Assembly (NCBI GenBank): GCA_001695595.3
Contig: MBPM02000100.1
Span: 179,998 to 243,997 of the forward strand
Length of the DNA stretch: 64,000 bases
Direction of reading: 5' to 3'
Source of the DNA: Plasmopara viticola
Taxonomy: Eukaryota; Oomycota; Peronosporomycetes; Peronosporales; Peronosporaceae
Below are positions 48,501 to 62,000 of the stretch, in pieces (position 1 is the first letter of the stretch; each line of letters opens with the position of its first letter). The notes below the pieces were generated by a model. It had not been told where the DNA came from. It made no database searches and saw only the letters and a list, made by a program, of their open reading frames with translations. The position numbers and the translations under genes are program-made.

Positions 48501-51500
48501 CGTCAAAATTAAGCGCATATTCAATTCATTTAAGCGCTAAGACGCTGTACGTCAGCAGATACGTCCTTTCTATCCTCTTAGACGTGCACAGACGCAATAG
48601 GGCCACAACTAAGCATCAACACTTTTCTAAAGTGCTCAGATGATGTGGGACGACCGATACGTCCTTTCTATCTCTTAAGACATGTACAAATGCATTAGAG
48701 ACACAACAAAGCGTATATTACCCTTCTTTAAGTGCTGAGACGCTGTACGACCATAGCTACGTTCTTTTGCTCTATCTAGACGTTCACACACGCGATAGCG
48801 TCAAAACTAAGCGCATATTCAATTCATTTAAGCGCTAAGACGCTGTACGTCAGCAGATACGTCCTTTCTATCCTCTAAGACGTGCACAGACGCAATAGGG
48901 GCACAACTAAGCATGAAAAACCTTTTTAAAGTGCTCAGATGATGTGGGACGACCGATACGTCCTTTCTATCTCTTAAGACATGTACAGATGCATTAGAGA
49001 CACAACAAAGGTATATTACCCTTCTTTAAGTGCTGAGACGCTGTACGACCATAGCTACGTTCTTTTGATCTATCTAGACGTTCACACACGCAATAGCTTC
49101 AAAATTAAGCGCATATTCAATTCATTTAAGCGCTAAGACGCTGTACGTCAGCAGATACGTCCTTTCTATCCTCTTAGACGTGCACAGACGCAATAGGGCC
49201 ACAACGAAGCATGAAACAGCTTTTCTAAAGTGCTCAATGATGTGGGACGACCGATACGTCCTTTCTATCTCTTAAGACATGTACAGATGCATTAGAGACA
49301 CAACAAAGAGTATATTCACCTTCTTTAAGTGCTGAGACGCTGTACGACCATAGCTACGTTCTTTTGATCTATCTAGACGTTCACACACGCGATAGCTCAA
49401 AATTAAGCGCATATTCAATTCATTTAAGCGCTAAGACGCTGTACGTCAGCAGATACGTCCTTTCTATCCTCTTAGACGTGCACAGACGCAATAGGGCCAC
49501 AACTAAGCATCAAGCCACTTTTCTAAAGTGCTCAGATGATGTGGGACGACCGATACGTCCTTTCTATCTCTTAAGACATGTACAGATGCATTAGAGACAC
49601 AACAAAGAGTATATTCACCTTCTTTAAGTGCTGAGACGCTGTACGACCATAGCTACGTTCTTTTGATCTATCTAGACGTTCACACACGCAATAGCTTCAA
49701 AATTAAGCGCATATTCAATTCATTTAAGCGCTAAGACGCTGTACGTCAGCAGATACGTCCTTTCTATCCTCTTAGACGTGCACAGACGCAATAGGGCCAC
49801 AACTAAGCATGAAACAGCTTTTCTAAAGTGCTCAGATGATGTGGGACGACCGATACGTCCTTTCTATCTCTTAAGACATGTACAGATGCATTAGAGACAC
49901 AACAAAGAGTATATTCACCCTTCTTTAAGTGCTGAGACGCTGTACGACCATAGCTACGTTCTTTTGATCTATCTAGACGTTCACACACGCAATAGCTTCA
50001 AAATTAAGCGCATATTCAATTCATTTAAGCGCTAAGACGCTGTACGTCAGCAGATACGTCCTTTCTATCCTCTTAGACGTGCACAGACGCAATAGGGCCA
50101 CAACGAAGCATGAAACAGCTTTTCTAAAGTGCTCAGATGATGTGGGACGACCGATACGTCCTTTCTATCTCTTAAGACATGTACAGATGCATTAGAGACA
50201 AACAAAGCGTATATTCACCTTCTTTAAGTGCTGAGACGCTGTACGACCATAGCTACGTTCTTTTGATCTATATAGACGTTCACACACGCAATAGTCAAAA
50301 AAGCGCATATTCAATTCATTTAAGCGCTAAGACGCTGTACGTCAGCAGATACGTCTTTCTATCCTCTTAGACGTGCACAGACGCAATAGGGCCACAACTA
50401 AGCATCAAGCCACTTTTCTAAAGTGCTCAGATGATGTGGGACGACCGATACGTCCTTTCTATCTCTTAAGACATGTACAGATGCATTAGAGACACAACAA
50501 AGCGTATATTACCCTTCTTTAAGTGCTGAGACGCTGTACGACCATAGCTACGTTCTTTTGATCTATCTAGACGTTCACACACGCGATAGCTTCAAAATTA
50601 AGCGCATATTCAATTCATTTAAGCGCTAAGACGCTGTACGTCAGCAGATACGTCCTTTCTATCCTCTTAGACGTGCACAGACGCAATAGGGCCACAACTA
50701 AGCATGAAACAGCTTTTCTAAAGTGCTCAGATGATGTGGGACGACCGATACGTCCTTTCTATCTCTTAAGACATGTACAGATGCATTAGAGACACAACAA
50801 AGGTATATTCACCCCTTTAAGCGCTGAGACGCTGTACGACCATAGCTACGTTCTTTTGATCTATCTAGACGTTCACACACGCAATAGGGTCACAAGAAAG
50901 CGCATATTCAATTCATTTAAGCGCTAAGACGCTGTACGTCAGCAGATACGTCCTTTCTATCCTCTTAGACGTGCACAGACGCAATAGGGCCACAACGAAG
51001 CATGAAACAGCTTTTCTAAAGTGCTCAGATGATGTGGGACGACCGATACGTCCTTTCTATCTCTTAAGACATGTACAGATGCATTAGAGACACAACAAAG
51101 CGTATATTACCCTTCTTTAAGCGCTGAGACGCTGTACGACCATAGCTACGTTTCTTTGATCTATCTAGACGTTCACACACGCGATAGCTTCAAAATTAAG
51201 CGCATATTCAATTCATTTAAGCGCTAAGACGCTGTACGTCAGCAGATACGTCCTTTCTATCCTCTTAGACGTGCACAGACGCAATAGGGCCACAACTAAG
51301 CATCAAGCCACTTTTCTAAAGTGCTCAGATGATGTGGGACGACCGATACGTCCTTTCTATCTTATAAGACATGTACAAACGCATTAGAGACACAACAAAG
51401 AGTATATTCACCTTCTTTAAGTGCTGAGACGCTGTACGACCATAGCTACGTTCTTTTGATCGATCTAGACGTTCACTCACGCGATAGCTTCAAATTAAGC

Positions 51501-54500
51501 GCATATTAAATTCAATTGAGCGCTAAGACGCTGTACGTCAGCAGATACGTCTTTTCTATCCTTTTGGACGAGCACAGACGCAATGGGGCCACAACTAAGC
51601 ATAAAGCTTTTCTAAAGTGCTCAGATGATGTGGGACGACCGATACGTCCTTTCTATCTCTTAAGACATGTACAGATGCATTAGAGACACAACAAAGCGTA
51701 TATTCACCTTCTTTAAGTGCTGAGACGCTGTACGACCATAGCTACGTTCTTTTGATCTATCTAGACGTTCACACACGCGATAGCTTCAAAATTAAGCGCA
51801 TATTCAATTCATTTAAGCGCTAAGACGCTGTACGTCAGCAGATACGTCCTTTCTATCCTCTTAGACGTGCACAGACGCAATAGGGCCACAACGAAGCATG
51901 AAACAGCTTTTCTAAAGTGCTCAATGATGTGGGACGACCGATACGTCCTTTCTATCTCTTAAGACATGTACAGATGCATTAGAGACACAACAAAGCGTAT
52001 ATTACCCTTCTTTAAGCGCTGAGACGCTGTACGACCATAGCTACGTTCTTTTGATCTATCTAGACGTTCACACACGCAATAGCGTCAAAATTAAGCGCAT
52101 ATTCAATTCATTTAAGCGCTAAGACGCTGTACGTCAGCAGATACGTCCTTTCTATCCTCTTAGACGTGCACAGACGCAATAGGGCCACAACTAAGCATCA
52201 ACACTTTTCTAAAGTGCTCAGATGATGTGGGACGACTGCTACGTCCTATCTATCTCTTAAGACATGTACAGACGCATTAGAGACACAACAAAGCTATATT
52301 ACCCTTCTTTAAGTGCTGAGACGCTGTACGACCATAGCTACGTTCTTTTGATCTATCTAGACGTTCACACACGCGATAGCTTCAAAATTAAGCGCATATT
52401 CAATTCATTTAAGCGCTAAGACGCTGTACGTCAGCAGATACGTCCTTTCTATCCTCTTAGACGTGCACAGACGCAATAGGGCCACAACTAAGCATGAAAC
52501 AGCTTTTCTAAAGTGCTCAGATGATGTGGGACGACCGATACGTCCTTTCTATCTCTTAAGACATGTACAGATCCATTAGAGACACAACAAAGGTATATTC
52601 ACCTTCTTTAAGTGCTGAGACGCTGTACGACCATAGCTACGTTCTTTTGATCTATCTAGACGTTCACACACGCAATAGCGTCAAAATTAAGCGCATATTC
52701 AATTCATTTAAGCGCTAAGACGCTGTACGTCAGCAGATACGTCCTTTCTATCCTCTTAGACGTGCACAGACGCAATAGGGCCACAACGAAGCATGAAACA
52801 GCTTTTCTAAAGTGCTCAGATGATGTGGGACGACCGATACGTCCTTTCTATCTCTTAAGACATGTACAGATGCATTAGAGACACAACAAAGTGTATATTA
52901 CCCTTCTTTAAGTGCTGAGACGCTGTACGACCATAGCTTCGTTCTTTTGATCTATCTAGACGTTCACACACGCAATAGCTTCAAAACTAAGCGCATATTC
53001 AATTCATTTAAGCGCTAAGACGCTGTACGTCAGCAGATACGTCTTTTTATCCTCTTAGACGTGCACAGACGCAATAGGGCCACAACGAAGCATTCAACAG
53101 CTTTTCTAAAGTGCTCAGATGATGTGGGACGACCGATACGTCCTTTCTATCTCTTAAGACATGCACAGATGCATTAGAGACACACCAAAGTGTATACTCA
53201 CCTTCTTTAAGCGCTGAGACGCTGTACGACCATAGCTTCGTTCTTTTGATCTATCTAGACGTTCACACACGCAATAGTGTCAAAATTAAGCGCATATTCA
53301 ATTCATTTAAGCGTTAAGACGCTGTACATCAGCAGATACGTCTTTTCTATCCTCTTAAACGTGCACAGACGCAATAGGGTTACAACTAAGCATCAAGCGA
53401 CTTTTTTAAAGTGCTCAGATAGTGTGGGACGACCGATACGTCCTTTCTATTTCTTAAGACATGTACAGATGCATTAGAGAGACAACAAAGCGTATATTAC
53501 CCTTCTTTAAGCGCTGAGACGCTGTACGACCATAGCTACGTTCTTTTGATCTATCTAGACGTTCACACACGCAATAGCGTCAAAATTAAGCGCATATTCA
53601 ATTCATTTAAGCGCTAAGACGCTGTACGTCAGCAGATACGTCCTTTCTATCCTCTTAGACGTGCACAGACGCAGTAGGGCCACAATGAAGCATGAAACAG
53701 CTTTTCTAAAGTGCTCAGATGATGTGGGACGACAGATACGTCCTTTCTATCTCTTAAGACATGTACAGATGCATTAGAGAGACAACAGAGAGTATATTCA
53801 CCTTCTTTAAGTGCTGAGACGCTGTACGACCATAGTTACGTTCTTTTGATCTATCTAGACGTTCACACACGCGATAGCGTCAAAATTAAGCGCATATTCA
53901 ATTCATTTAAGCGCTAAGACGCTGTACGTCAGCAGATACGTCCTTTCTATCCTATTCGACGTGCACAGACGCAATAGGGCCACAACCTAGCATTCAACAG
54001 CTTTTCCAAAGCTTCAGATGATGTGGGACGAAAGATACGTCCTTTCTTACCTCTAAGACGTGCACAGACGCAGTAAGGCCACACAAAGCGTATATTACCC
54101 TTCTTTAAGCGCTGAGACGATGTACGACTATAGCTACGTTCTTTTGATCTATCTAGACGTTCACAGACGCAATAGGGTCAAAACTAAGCGCAAATTCAAT
54201 TCATTTAAGCGTTAAAACGCTGTACGTCAGCAGATACGTCCTTTCTACCCTCTTAGACGTGCACAGACGCAATAGGGCCACAACGAAGCATCAAGCCACT
54301 TTTCTAAAGTGCTCAGATGATGTGGGACGACCGATACGTCCTTTCTATCTCTTAAGACATGTACAGATGCATTAGAGACACAACAAAGCGTATATTACCC
54401 TTCTTTAAGTGCTGAGACGCTGTACGACCATAGCTACGTTCTTTTGATCTATCTAGACGTTCACACACGCGATAGCGTCAAATTAAGCGCATATTCAATT

Positions 54501-55700
54501 CATTTAAGCGTTAAAACGCTGTACGTCAGCAGATACGTCCTTTCTACCCTCTTAGACGTGCACAGACGCAATAGGGCCACAACGAAGCATTCAACAGCTT
54601 TTCTAAAGTGCTCAGATGATGTGGGACGACGATACGTCCTTTCTTCTCTTTAAGACGTGCACAGATGCATTAGAGACACACCAAAGTGTATATTCACCCT
54701 TTAAGTGCTGAGACGCTGTACGACCATAGCTACGTTCTTTTGATCTATCTAGACGTTCACACACGCAATAGCGTCAAAATTAAGCGCATATTCAATTCAT
54801 TTAAGCGCTAAGACGCTGTACGTCAGCAGATACGTCCTTTCTATCCTCTTAGACGTGCACAGACGCAATAGGGCCACAACGAAGCATGAAACCACTTTTC
54901 GAAAGTGCTCAGATGATGTGGAACGACCGATACGTCCTTTCTATCTCTTAAGACATGTACAGATGCATTAGAGACACAACAAAGCGTATATTACCCTTCT
55001 TTAAGTGCTGAGACGCTGTACGACCATAGCTACGTTCTTTTGATCTATCTAGACGTTCACACACGCGATAGCTTCAAAATTAAGCGCATATTCAATTCAT
55101 TTAAGCGCTAAGACGCTGTACGTCAGCAGATACGTCTTTCTATCCTCTTAGACGTGCACAGACGCAATAGGGCCACAACTAAGCATCAAACACTTTTCTA
55201 AAGTGCTCAGATGATGTGGGACGACCGATACGTCCTTTCTATCTCTTAAGAAATGTACAGATGCATTAGAGACACAAAAGCGTATATTCACCTTCTTTAA
55301 GCGCTGAGACGCTGTACGACCATAGCTACGTTCTTTTGATCTATCTAGACGTTCACACACGCAATAGGTCAAAAAAGCGCATATTCAATTCATTTAAGCG
55401 CTAAGACGCTGTACGTCAGCAGATACGTCCTTTCTATCCTCTTAGACGTGCACAGACGCAATAGGGCCACAACTAAGCATCAACACTTTTCTAAAGTGCT
55501 CAGATGATGTGGGACGACCGATACGTCCTTTCTATCTCTTTAGACATGTACAGATGCATTAGAGACACAACAAAGCGTATATTACCCTATATAAGTGCTG
55601 AGACGCTGTACGACCATAGCTACGTTCTTTTGATCTATCTAGACGTTCACACACGCAATAGCGTCAAAATTAAGCGCATATTCAATTCATTTAAGCGCTA

Positions 55701-55800
55701 AGACGCTGTACGTCAGCAGATACGTCCTTTCTATCCTCTTAGACGTGCACAGACGCAATAGGGCCACAACTAAGCATCAAGCCACTTTTCTAAAGTGCTC
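55701..55800 (+). repeat. Reference A monomer (100 bp)
   Basis: Type A is recognised by CGTCAGCAGATACG after the common start, CTATCCTCTTAGACG in the middle and GGGCCACAACTAAGCATC later. It ends TAAAGTGCTC. Two main tails exist: one reads GAAGCATGAAACAGC and the other TAAGCATCAAGCCAC. Positions 83-97 of this monomer form a perfect 6 bp stem with a TCT loop (CACTTT/AAAGTG). Hand count gives 48 percent GC with C (29) well above G (19), and five CpGs. Confidence 0.93.
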
Positions 55801-55900
55801 AGATGATGTGGGACGACCGATACGTCCTTTCTATCTCTTAAGACATGTACAGATGCATTAGAGACACAACAAAGCGTATATTACCCTTCTTTAAGTGCTG
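55801..55900 (+). repeat. Reference B monomer (100 bp)
   Basis: Type B starts AGATGATGTGGGACGAC, has CTCTTAAGACATGTAC in the middle, then AGATGCATTAGAGACACAAC, and ends in TTTAAGTGCTG or TTTAAGCGCTG. Two tail variants, TATTACCC and TATTCACC, alternate among units to the right of about 40 kb. In 12-39 kb a variant with TTTAGACGTGCAC and ACACACCAAAGTG is common. The centre carries overlapping palindromic hexamers (ACATGT, TGTACA, ATGCAT). Confidence 0.93.
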
Positions 55901-56000
55901 AGACGCTGTACGACCATAGCTACGTTCTTTTGATCTATCTAGACGTTCACACACGCGATAGCGTCAAAATTAAGCGCATATTCAATTCATTTAAGCGCTA
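55901..56000 (+). repeat. Reference C monomer (100 bp)
   Basis: Type C starts AGACGCTGTACGACCATAG, continues with ACGTTCTTTTGATCTATC, has AGACGTTCACACACGC in the middle, and ends TTCATTTAAGCGCTA. It has several segregating versions at positions 52-65: CGATAGCGTC, CGATAGCTTC, CAATAGCGTC and CAATAGGGTCACAAG. A second version of the start, AGACGATGTACGACCAAAG, is frequent in 12-39 kb. The AGCGCT palindrome lies at the boundary with the next A monomer. Confidence 0.93.
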
Positions 56001-59000
56001 AGACGCTGTACGTCAGCAGATACGTCCTTTCTATCCTCTTAGACGTGCACAGACGCAATAGGGCCACAACTAAGCATCAACACTTTTCTAAAGTGCTCAG
56101 ATGATGTGGGACGACCGATACGTCCTTTCTATCTCTTAAGACATGTACAGATGCATTAGAGACACACAAAGGTATATTCACCTTCTTTAAGCGCTGAGAC
56201 GCTGTACGACCATAGCTACGTTCTTTTGATCTATCTAGACGTTCACACACGCAATAGCGTCAAAATTAAGCGCATATTCAATTCATTTAAGCGCTAAGAC
56301 GCTGTACGTCAGCAGATACGTCCTTTCTATCCTCTTAGACGTGCACAGACGCAATAGGGCCACAACTAAGCATCAAGCCACTTTTCTAAAGTGCTCAGAT
56401 GATGTGGGACGACCGATACGTCCTTTCTATCTCTTAAGACATGTACAGATGCATTAGAGACACAACAAAGCGTATATTACCCTTCTTTAAGTGCTGAGAC
56501 GCTGTACGACCATAGCTACGTTCTTTTGATCTATCTAGACGTTCACACACGCGATAGCTTCAAAATTAAGCGCATATTCAATTCATTTAAGCGCTAAGAC
56601 GCTGTACGTCAGCAGATACGTCTTTCTATCCTCTTAGACGTGCACAGACGCAATAGGGCCACAACTAAGCATCAACACTTTTCTAAAGTGCTCTGATGAT
56701 GTGGGACGACCGATACGTCCTTTCTATCTCTTAAGACATGTACAGATGCATTAGAGACACAACAAAGAGTATATTCACCTTCTTTAAGTGCTGAGACGCT
56801 GTACGACCATAGCTACGTTTTTTGATCTATCTAGACGTTCACACACGCGATAGCTTCGAAATTAAGCGCATATTCAATTCATTTAAGCGCTAAGACGCTG
56901 TACGTCAGCAGATACGTCCTTTCTATCCTCTTAGACGTGCACAGACGCAATAGGGCCACAACTAAGCATGAAACACTTTTCTAAAGTGCTCAGATGATGT
57001 GGGACGACCGATACGTCCTTTCTATCTCTTAAGACATGTACAGATGCATTAGAGACACAACAAAGGTATATTACCTTCTTTAAGTGCTGAGACGCTGTAC
57101 GACCATAGCTACGTTCTTTGATCTATCTAGACGTTCACACACGCAATAGGTCAAAAAGCGCATATTCAATTCATTTAAGCGCTAAGACGCTGTACGTCAG
57201 CAGATACGTCCTTTCTATCCTCTTAGACGTGCACAGACGCAATAGGGCCACAACTAAGCATCAAGCCACTTTTCTAAAGTGCTCAGATGATGTGGGACGA
57301 CCGATACGTCCTTTCTATCTCTTAAGACATGTACAGATGCATTAGAGACACAAAAGTATATTACGCTTCTTTAAGTGCTGAGACGCTGTACGACCATAGC
57401 TACGTTCTTTTGATCTATCTAGACGTTCACACACGCGATAGCGTCAAAACTAAGCGCATATTCAATTCATTTAAGCGCTAAGACGCTGTACGTCAGCAGA
57501 TACGTCCTTTCTATCCTCTTAGACGTGCACAGACGCAATAGGGCCACAACGAAGCATGAAACAGCTTTTCTAAAGTGCTCAATGATGTGGGACGACCGAT
57601 ACGTCCTTTCTATCTCTTAAGACATGTACAGATGTATTAGAGACACAACAAAGAGTATATTCACCTTCTTTAAGTGCTGAGACGCTGTACGACCATAGCT
57701 ACGTTCTTTTGATCTATCTAGACGTTCACACACGCAATAGGTCAAAAAAGCGCATATTCAATTCATTTAAGCGCTAAGACGCTGTACGTCAGCAGATACG
57801 TCCTTTCTATCCTCTTAGACGTGCACAGACGCAATAGGGCCACAACTAAGCATCAAGCCACTTTTCTAAAGTGCTCAGATGATGTGGGACGACGATACGT
57901 CCTTTCTCTTTAAGACATGTACAGATGCATTAGAGACACACAAAGTATATTACCTCTTTAAGCGCTGAGACGCTGTACGACCATAGCTACGTTCTTTTGA
58001 TCTATCTAGACGTTCACACACGCAATAGTCAAAAAGCGCATATTCAATTCATTTAAGCTAAGACGCTGTACGTCAGCAGATACGTCCTTTCTATCCTCTT
58101 AGACGTGCACAGACGCAATAGGGCCACAACTAAGCATCAAGCCACTTTTCTAAAGTGCTCAGATGATGTGGGACGACCGATACGTCCTTTCTATCTCTTA
58201 AGACATGTACAGATGCATTAGAGACACAACAAAGCGTATATTACCCTTCTTTAAGTGCTGAGACGCTGTACGACCATAGCTACGTTCTTTTGATCTATCT
58301 AGACGTTCACACACGCGATAGCGTCAAAATTAAGCGCATATTCAATTCATTTAAGCGCTAAGACGCTGTACGTCAGCAGATACGTCCTTTCTATCCTCTT
58401 AGACGTGCACAGACGCAATAGGGCCACAACTAAGCATCAAGCCACTTTTCTAAAGTGCTCAGATGATGTGGGACGACCGATACGTCCTTTCTATCTCTTA
58501 AGACATGTACAGATGCATTAGAGACACAACAAAGTATATTACCTTCTTTAAGCGCTGAGACGCTGTACGACCATAGCTACGTTCTTTTGATCTATCTAGA
58601 CGTTCACACACGCGATAGCGTCAAAATTAAGCGCATATTCAATTCATTTAAGCGCTAAGACGCTGTACGTCAGCAGATACGTCCTTTCTATCCTCTTAGA
58701 CGTGCACAGACGCAATAGGGCCACAACGAAGCATCAGCTTTTCTAAAGTGCTCAGATGATGTGGGACGACCGATACGTCCTTTCTATCTCTTAAGACATG
58801 TACAGATGCATTAGAGACACAACAAAGAGTATATTACCCTTCTTTAAGTGCTGAGACGCTGTACGACCATAGCTACGTTCTTTTGATCTATCTAGACGTT
58901 CACACACGCGATAGCTTCAAAATTAAGCGCATATTCAATTCATTTAAGCGCTAAGACGCTGTACGTCAGCAGATACGTCTTTCTATCCTCTTAGACGTGC

Positions 59001-62000
59001 ACAGACGCAATAGGGCCACAACGAAGCATCAACACTTTTCTAAAGTGCTCAATGATGTGGGACGACCGATACGTCCTTTCTATCTCTTAAGACATGTACA
59101 GATGCATTAGAGACACAACAAAGAGTATATTCACCTTCTTTAAGTGCTGAGACGCTGTACGACCATAGCTACGTTCTTTTGATCTATCTAGACGTTCACA
59201 CACGCAATAGCGTCAAAAAAGCGCATATTCAATTCATTTAAGCGCTAAGACGCTGTACGTCAGCAGATACGTCCTTTCTATCCTCTAGACGTGCACAGAC
59301 GCAATAGGGCCACAACTAAGCATCAACACTTTTCTAAAGTGCTCAGATGATGTGGGACGACCGATACGTCCTTTCTATCTCTTAAGACATGTACAGATGC
59401 ATTAGAGACACAACAAAGCGTATATTACCCTTCTTTAAGTGCTGAGACGCTGTACGACCATAGCTACGTTCTTTGATCTATCTAGACGTTCACACACGCA
59501 ATAGTCAAAATTAAGCGCATATTCAATTCATTTAAGCGCTAAGACGCTGTACGTCAGCAGATACGTCCTTTCTATCCTCTTAGACGTGCACAGACGCAAT
59601 AGGCCACAACGAAGCATCAACACTTTTCTAAAGTGCTCAATGATGTGGGACGACCGATACGTCCTTTCTATCTCTTAAGACATGTACAGATGCATTAGAG
59701 ACACAACAAAGTATATTCACCTTCTTTAAGTGCTGAGACGCTGTACGACCATAGCTACGTTCTTTTGATCTATCTAGACGTTCACACACGCGATAGCTTC
59801 AAAATTAAGCGCATATTCAATTCATTTAAGCGCTAAGACGCTGTACGTCAGCAGATACGTCCTTTCTATCCTCTAGACGTGCACAGACGCAATAGGCCAC
59901 AACGAAGCATCAACACTTTTCTAAAGTGCTCAGATGATGTGGACGACCGATACGTCCTTTCTATCTCTTTAGACATGTACAGATGCATTAGAGACACAAC
60001 AAAGGTATTACCCTTCTTTAAGCGCTGAGACGCTGTACGACCATAGCTACGTTCTTTTGATCTATCTAGACGTTCACACACGCAATAGCTTCAAAATTAA
60101 GCGCATATTCAATTCATTTAAGCGCTAAGACGCTGTACGTCAGCAGATACGTCCTTTCTATCCTCTTAGACGTGCACAGACGCAATAGGGCCACAACTAA
60201 GCATCAAGCCACTTTTCTAAAGTGCTCAGATGATGTGGACGACGATACGTCCTTTCTATCTCAAGACATGTGCAGACGCATTAGAGACACAACAAAGAAT
60301 ACATTCACCTTCTTTAAGCGCTGAGACGCTGTACGACCATAGCTACGTTCTTTTGATCTATCTAGACGTTCACACACGCAATAGGTCAAAAAAGCGCATA
60401 TTCAATTCATTTAAGCGCTAAGACGCTGTACGTCAGCAGATACGTCCTTTCTATCCTCTTAGACGTGCACAGACGCAATAGGGCCACAACTAAGCATCAA
60501 CACTTTTCTAAAGTGCTCAGATGATGTGGGACGACCGATACGTCCTTTCTATCTCTTAAGACATGTACAGATGCATTAGAGACACAACAAAGGTATATTA
60601 CCCTTCTTTAAGCGCTGAGACGCTGTACGACCATAGCTACGTTCTTTGATCTATCTAGACGTTCACACACGCAATAGCTCAAAATTAAGCGCATATTCAA
60701 TTCATTTAAGCGCTAAGACGCTGTACGTCAGCAGATACGTCTTTTCTATCCTCTTAGACGTGCACAGACGCAATAGGGCCACAACTAAGCATTACAACAG
60801 CTTTTCTAAAGTGCTCAGATGATGTGGGACGACCGATACGTCCTTTCTATCTCTTAAGACATGTACAGATGCATTAGAGACACAAAAAGTATATTACCCT
60901 TCTTTAAGTGCTGAGACGCTGTACGACCATAGCTACGTTCTTTTGATCTATCTAGACGTTCACACACGCGATAGCTTCAAAATTAAGCGCATATTCAATT
61001 CATTTAAGCGCTAAGACGCTGTACGTCAGCAGATACGTCCTTTCTATCCTCTTAGACGTGCACAGACGCAATAGGGCCACAACTAAGCATCAAGCCACTT
61101 TTCTAAAGTGCTCAGATGATGTGGGACGACCGATACGTCCTTTCTATCTCTTAAGACATGTACAGATGCATTAGAGACACAACAAAGAGTATATTCACCT
61201 TCTTTAAGCGCTGAGACGCTGTACGACCATAGCTACGTTCTTTTGATCTATCTAGACGTTCACACACGCAATAGGGTCACAAGAAAGCGCATATTCAATT
61301 CATTTAAGCGCTAAGACGCTGTACGTCAGCAGATACGTCCTTTCTATCCTCTTAGACGTGCACAGACGCAATAGGGCCACAACGAAGCATCAACACTTTT
61401 CTAAAGTGCTCAGATGATGTGGACGACCGATACGTCCTTTCTATCTCTTAAGACATGTACAGGTGCATTGAAGACACCAAAGTGTAAACTCACCCTTCTT
61501 TAAGCGCTGAGACGCTGTACGACCATAGCTACGTTCTTTTGATCTATCTAGACGTTCACACACGCAATAGCGTCAAAATTAAGCGCATATTCAATTCATT
61601 TAAGCGCTAAGACACTGTACGTCAGCAGATACGTCCTTTCTATCCTCTTAGACGTGCACAGACGCAATAGGCCACAACTAAGCATCAAGCCACTTTTCTA
61701 AAGTGCTCAGATGATGTGGGACGACCGATACGTCCTTTCTATCTCTTAAGACATGTACAGATGCATTAGAGACACAACAAAGCGTATATTACCCTTCTTT
61801 AAGTGCTGAGACGCTGTACGACCATAGCTACGTTCTTTTGATCTATCTAGACGTTCACACACGCGATAGCTTCAAAATTAAGCGCATATTTAATTCATTT
61901 AAGCGCTAAGACGCTGTACGTCAGCAGATACGTCCTTTCTATCCTCTTAGACGTGCACAGACGCAATAGGGCCACAACGAAGCATCAAGCCACTTTTCTA

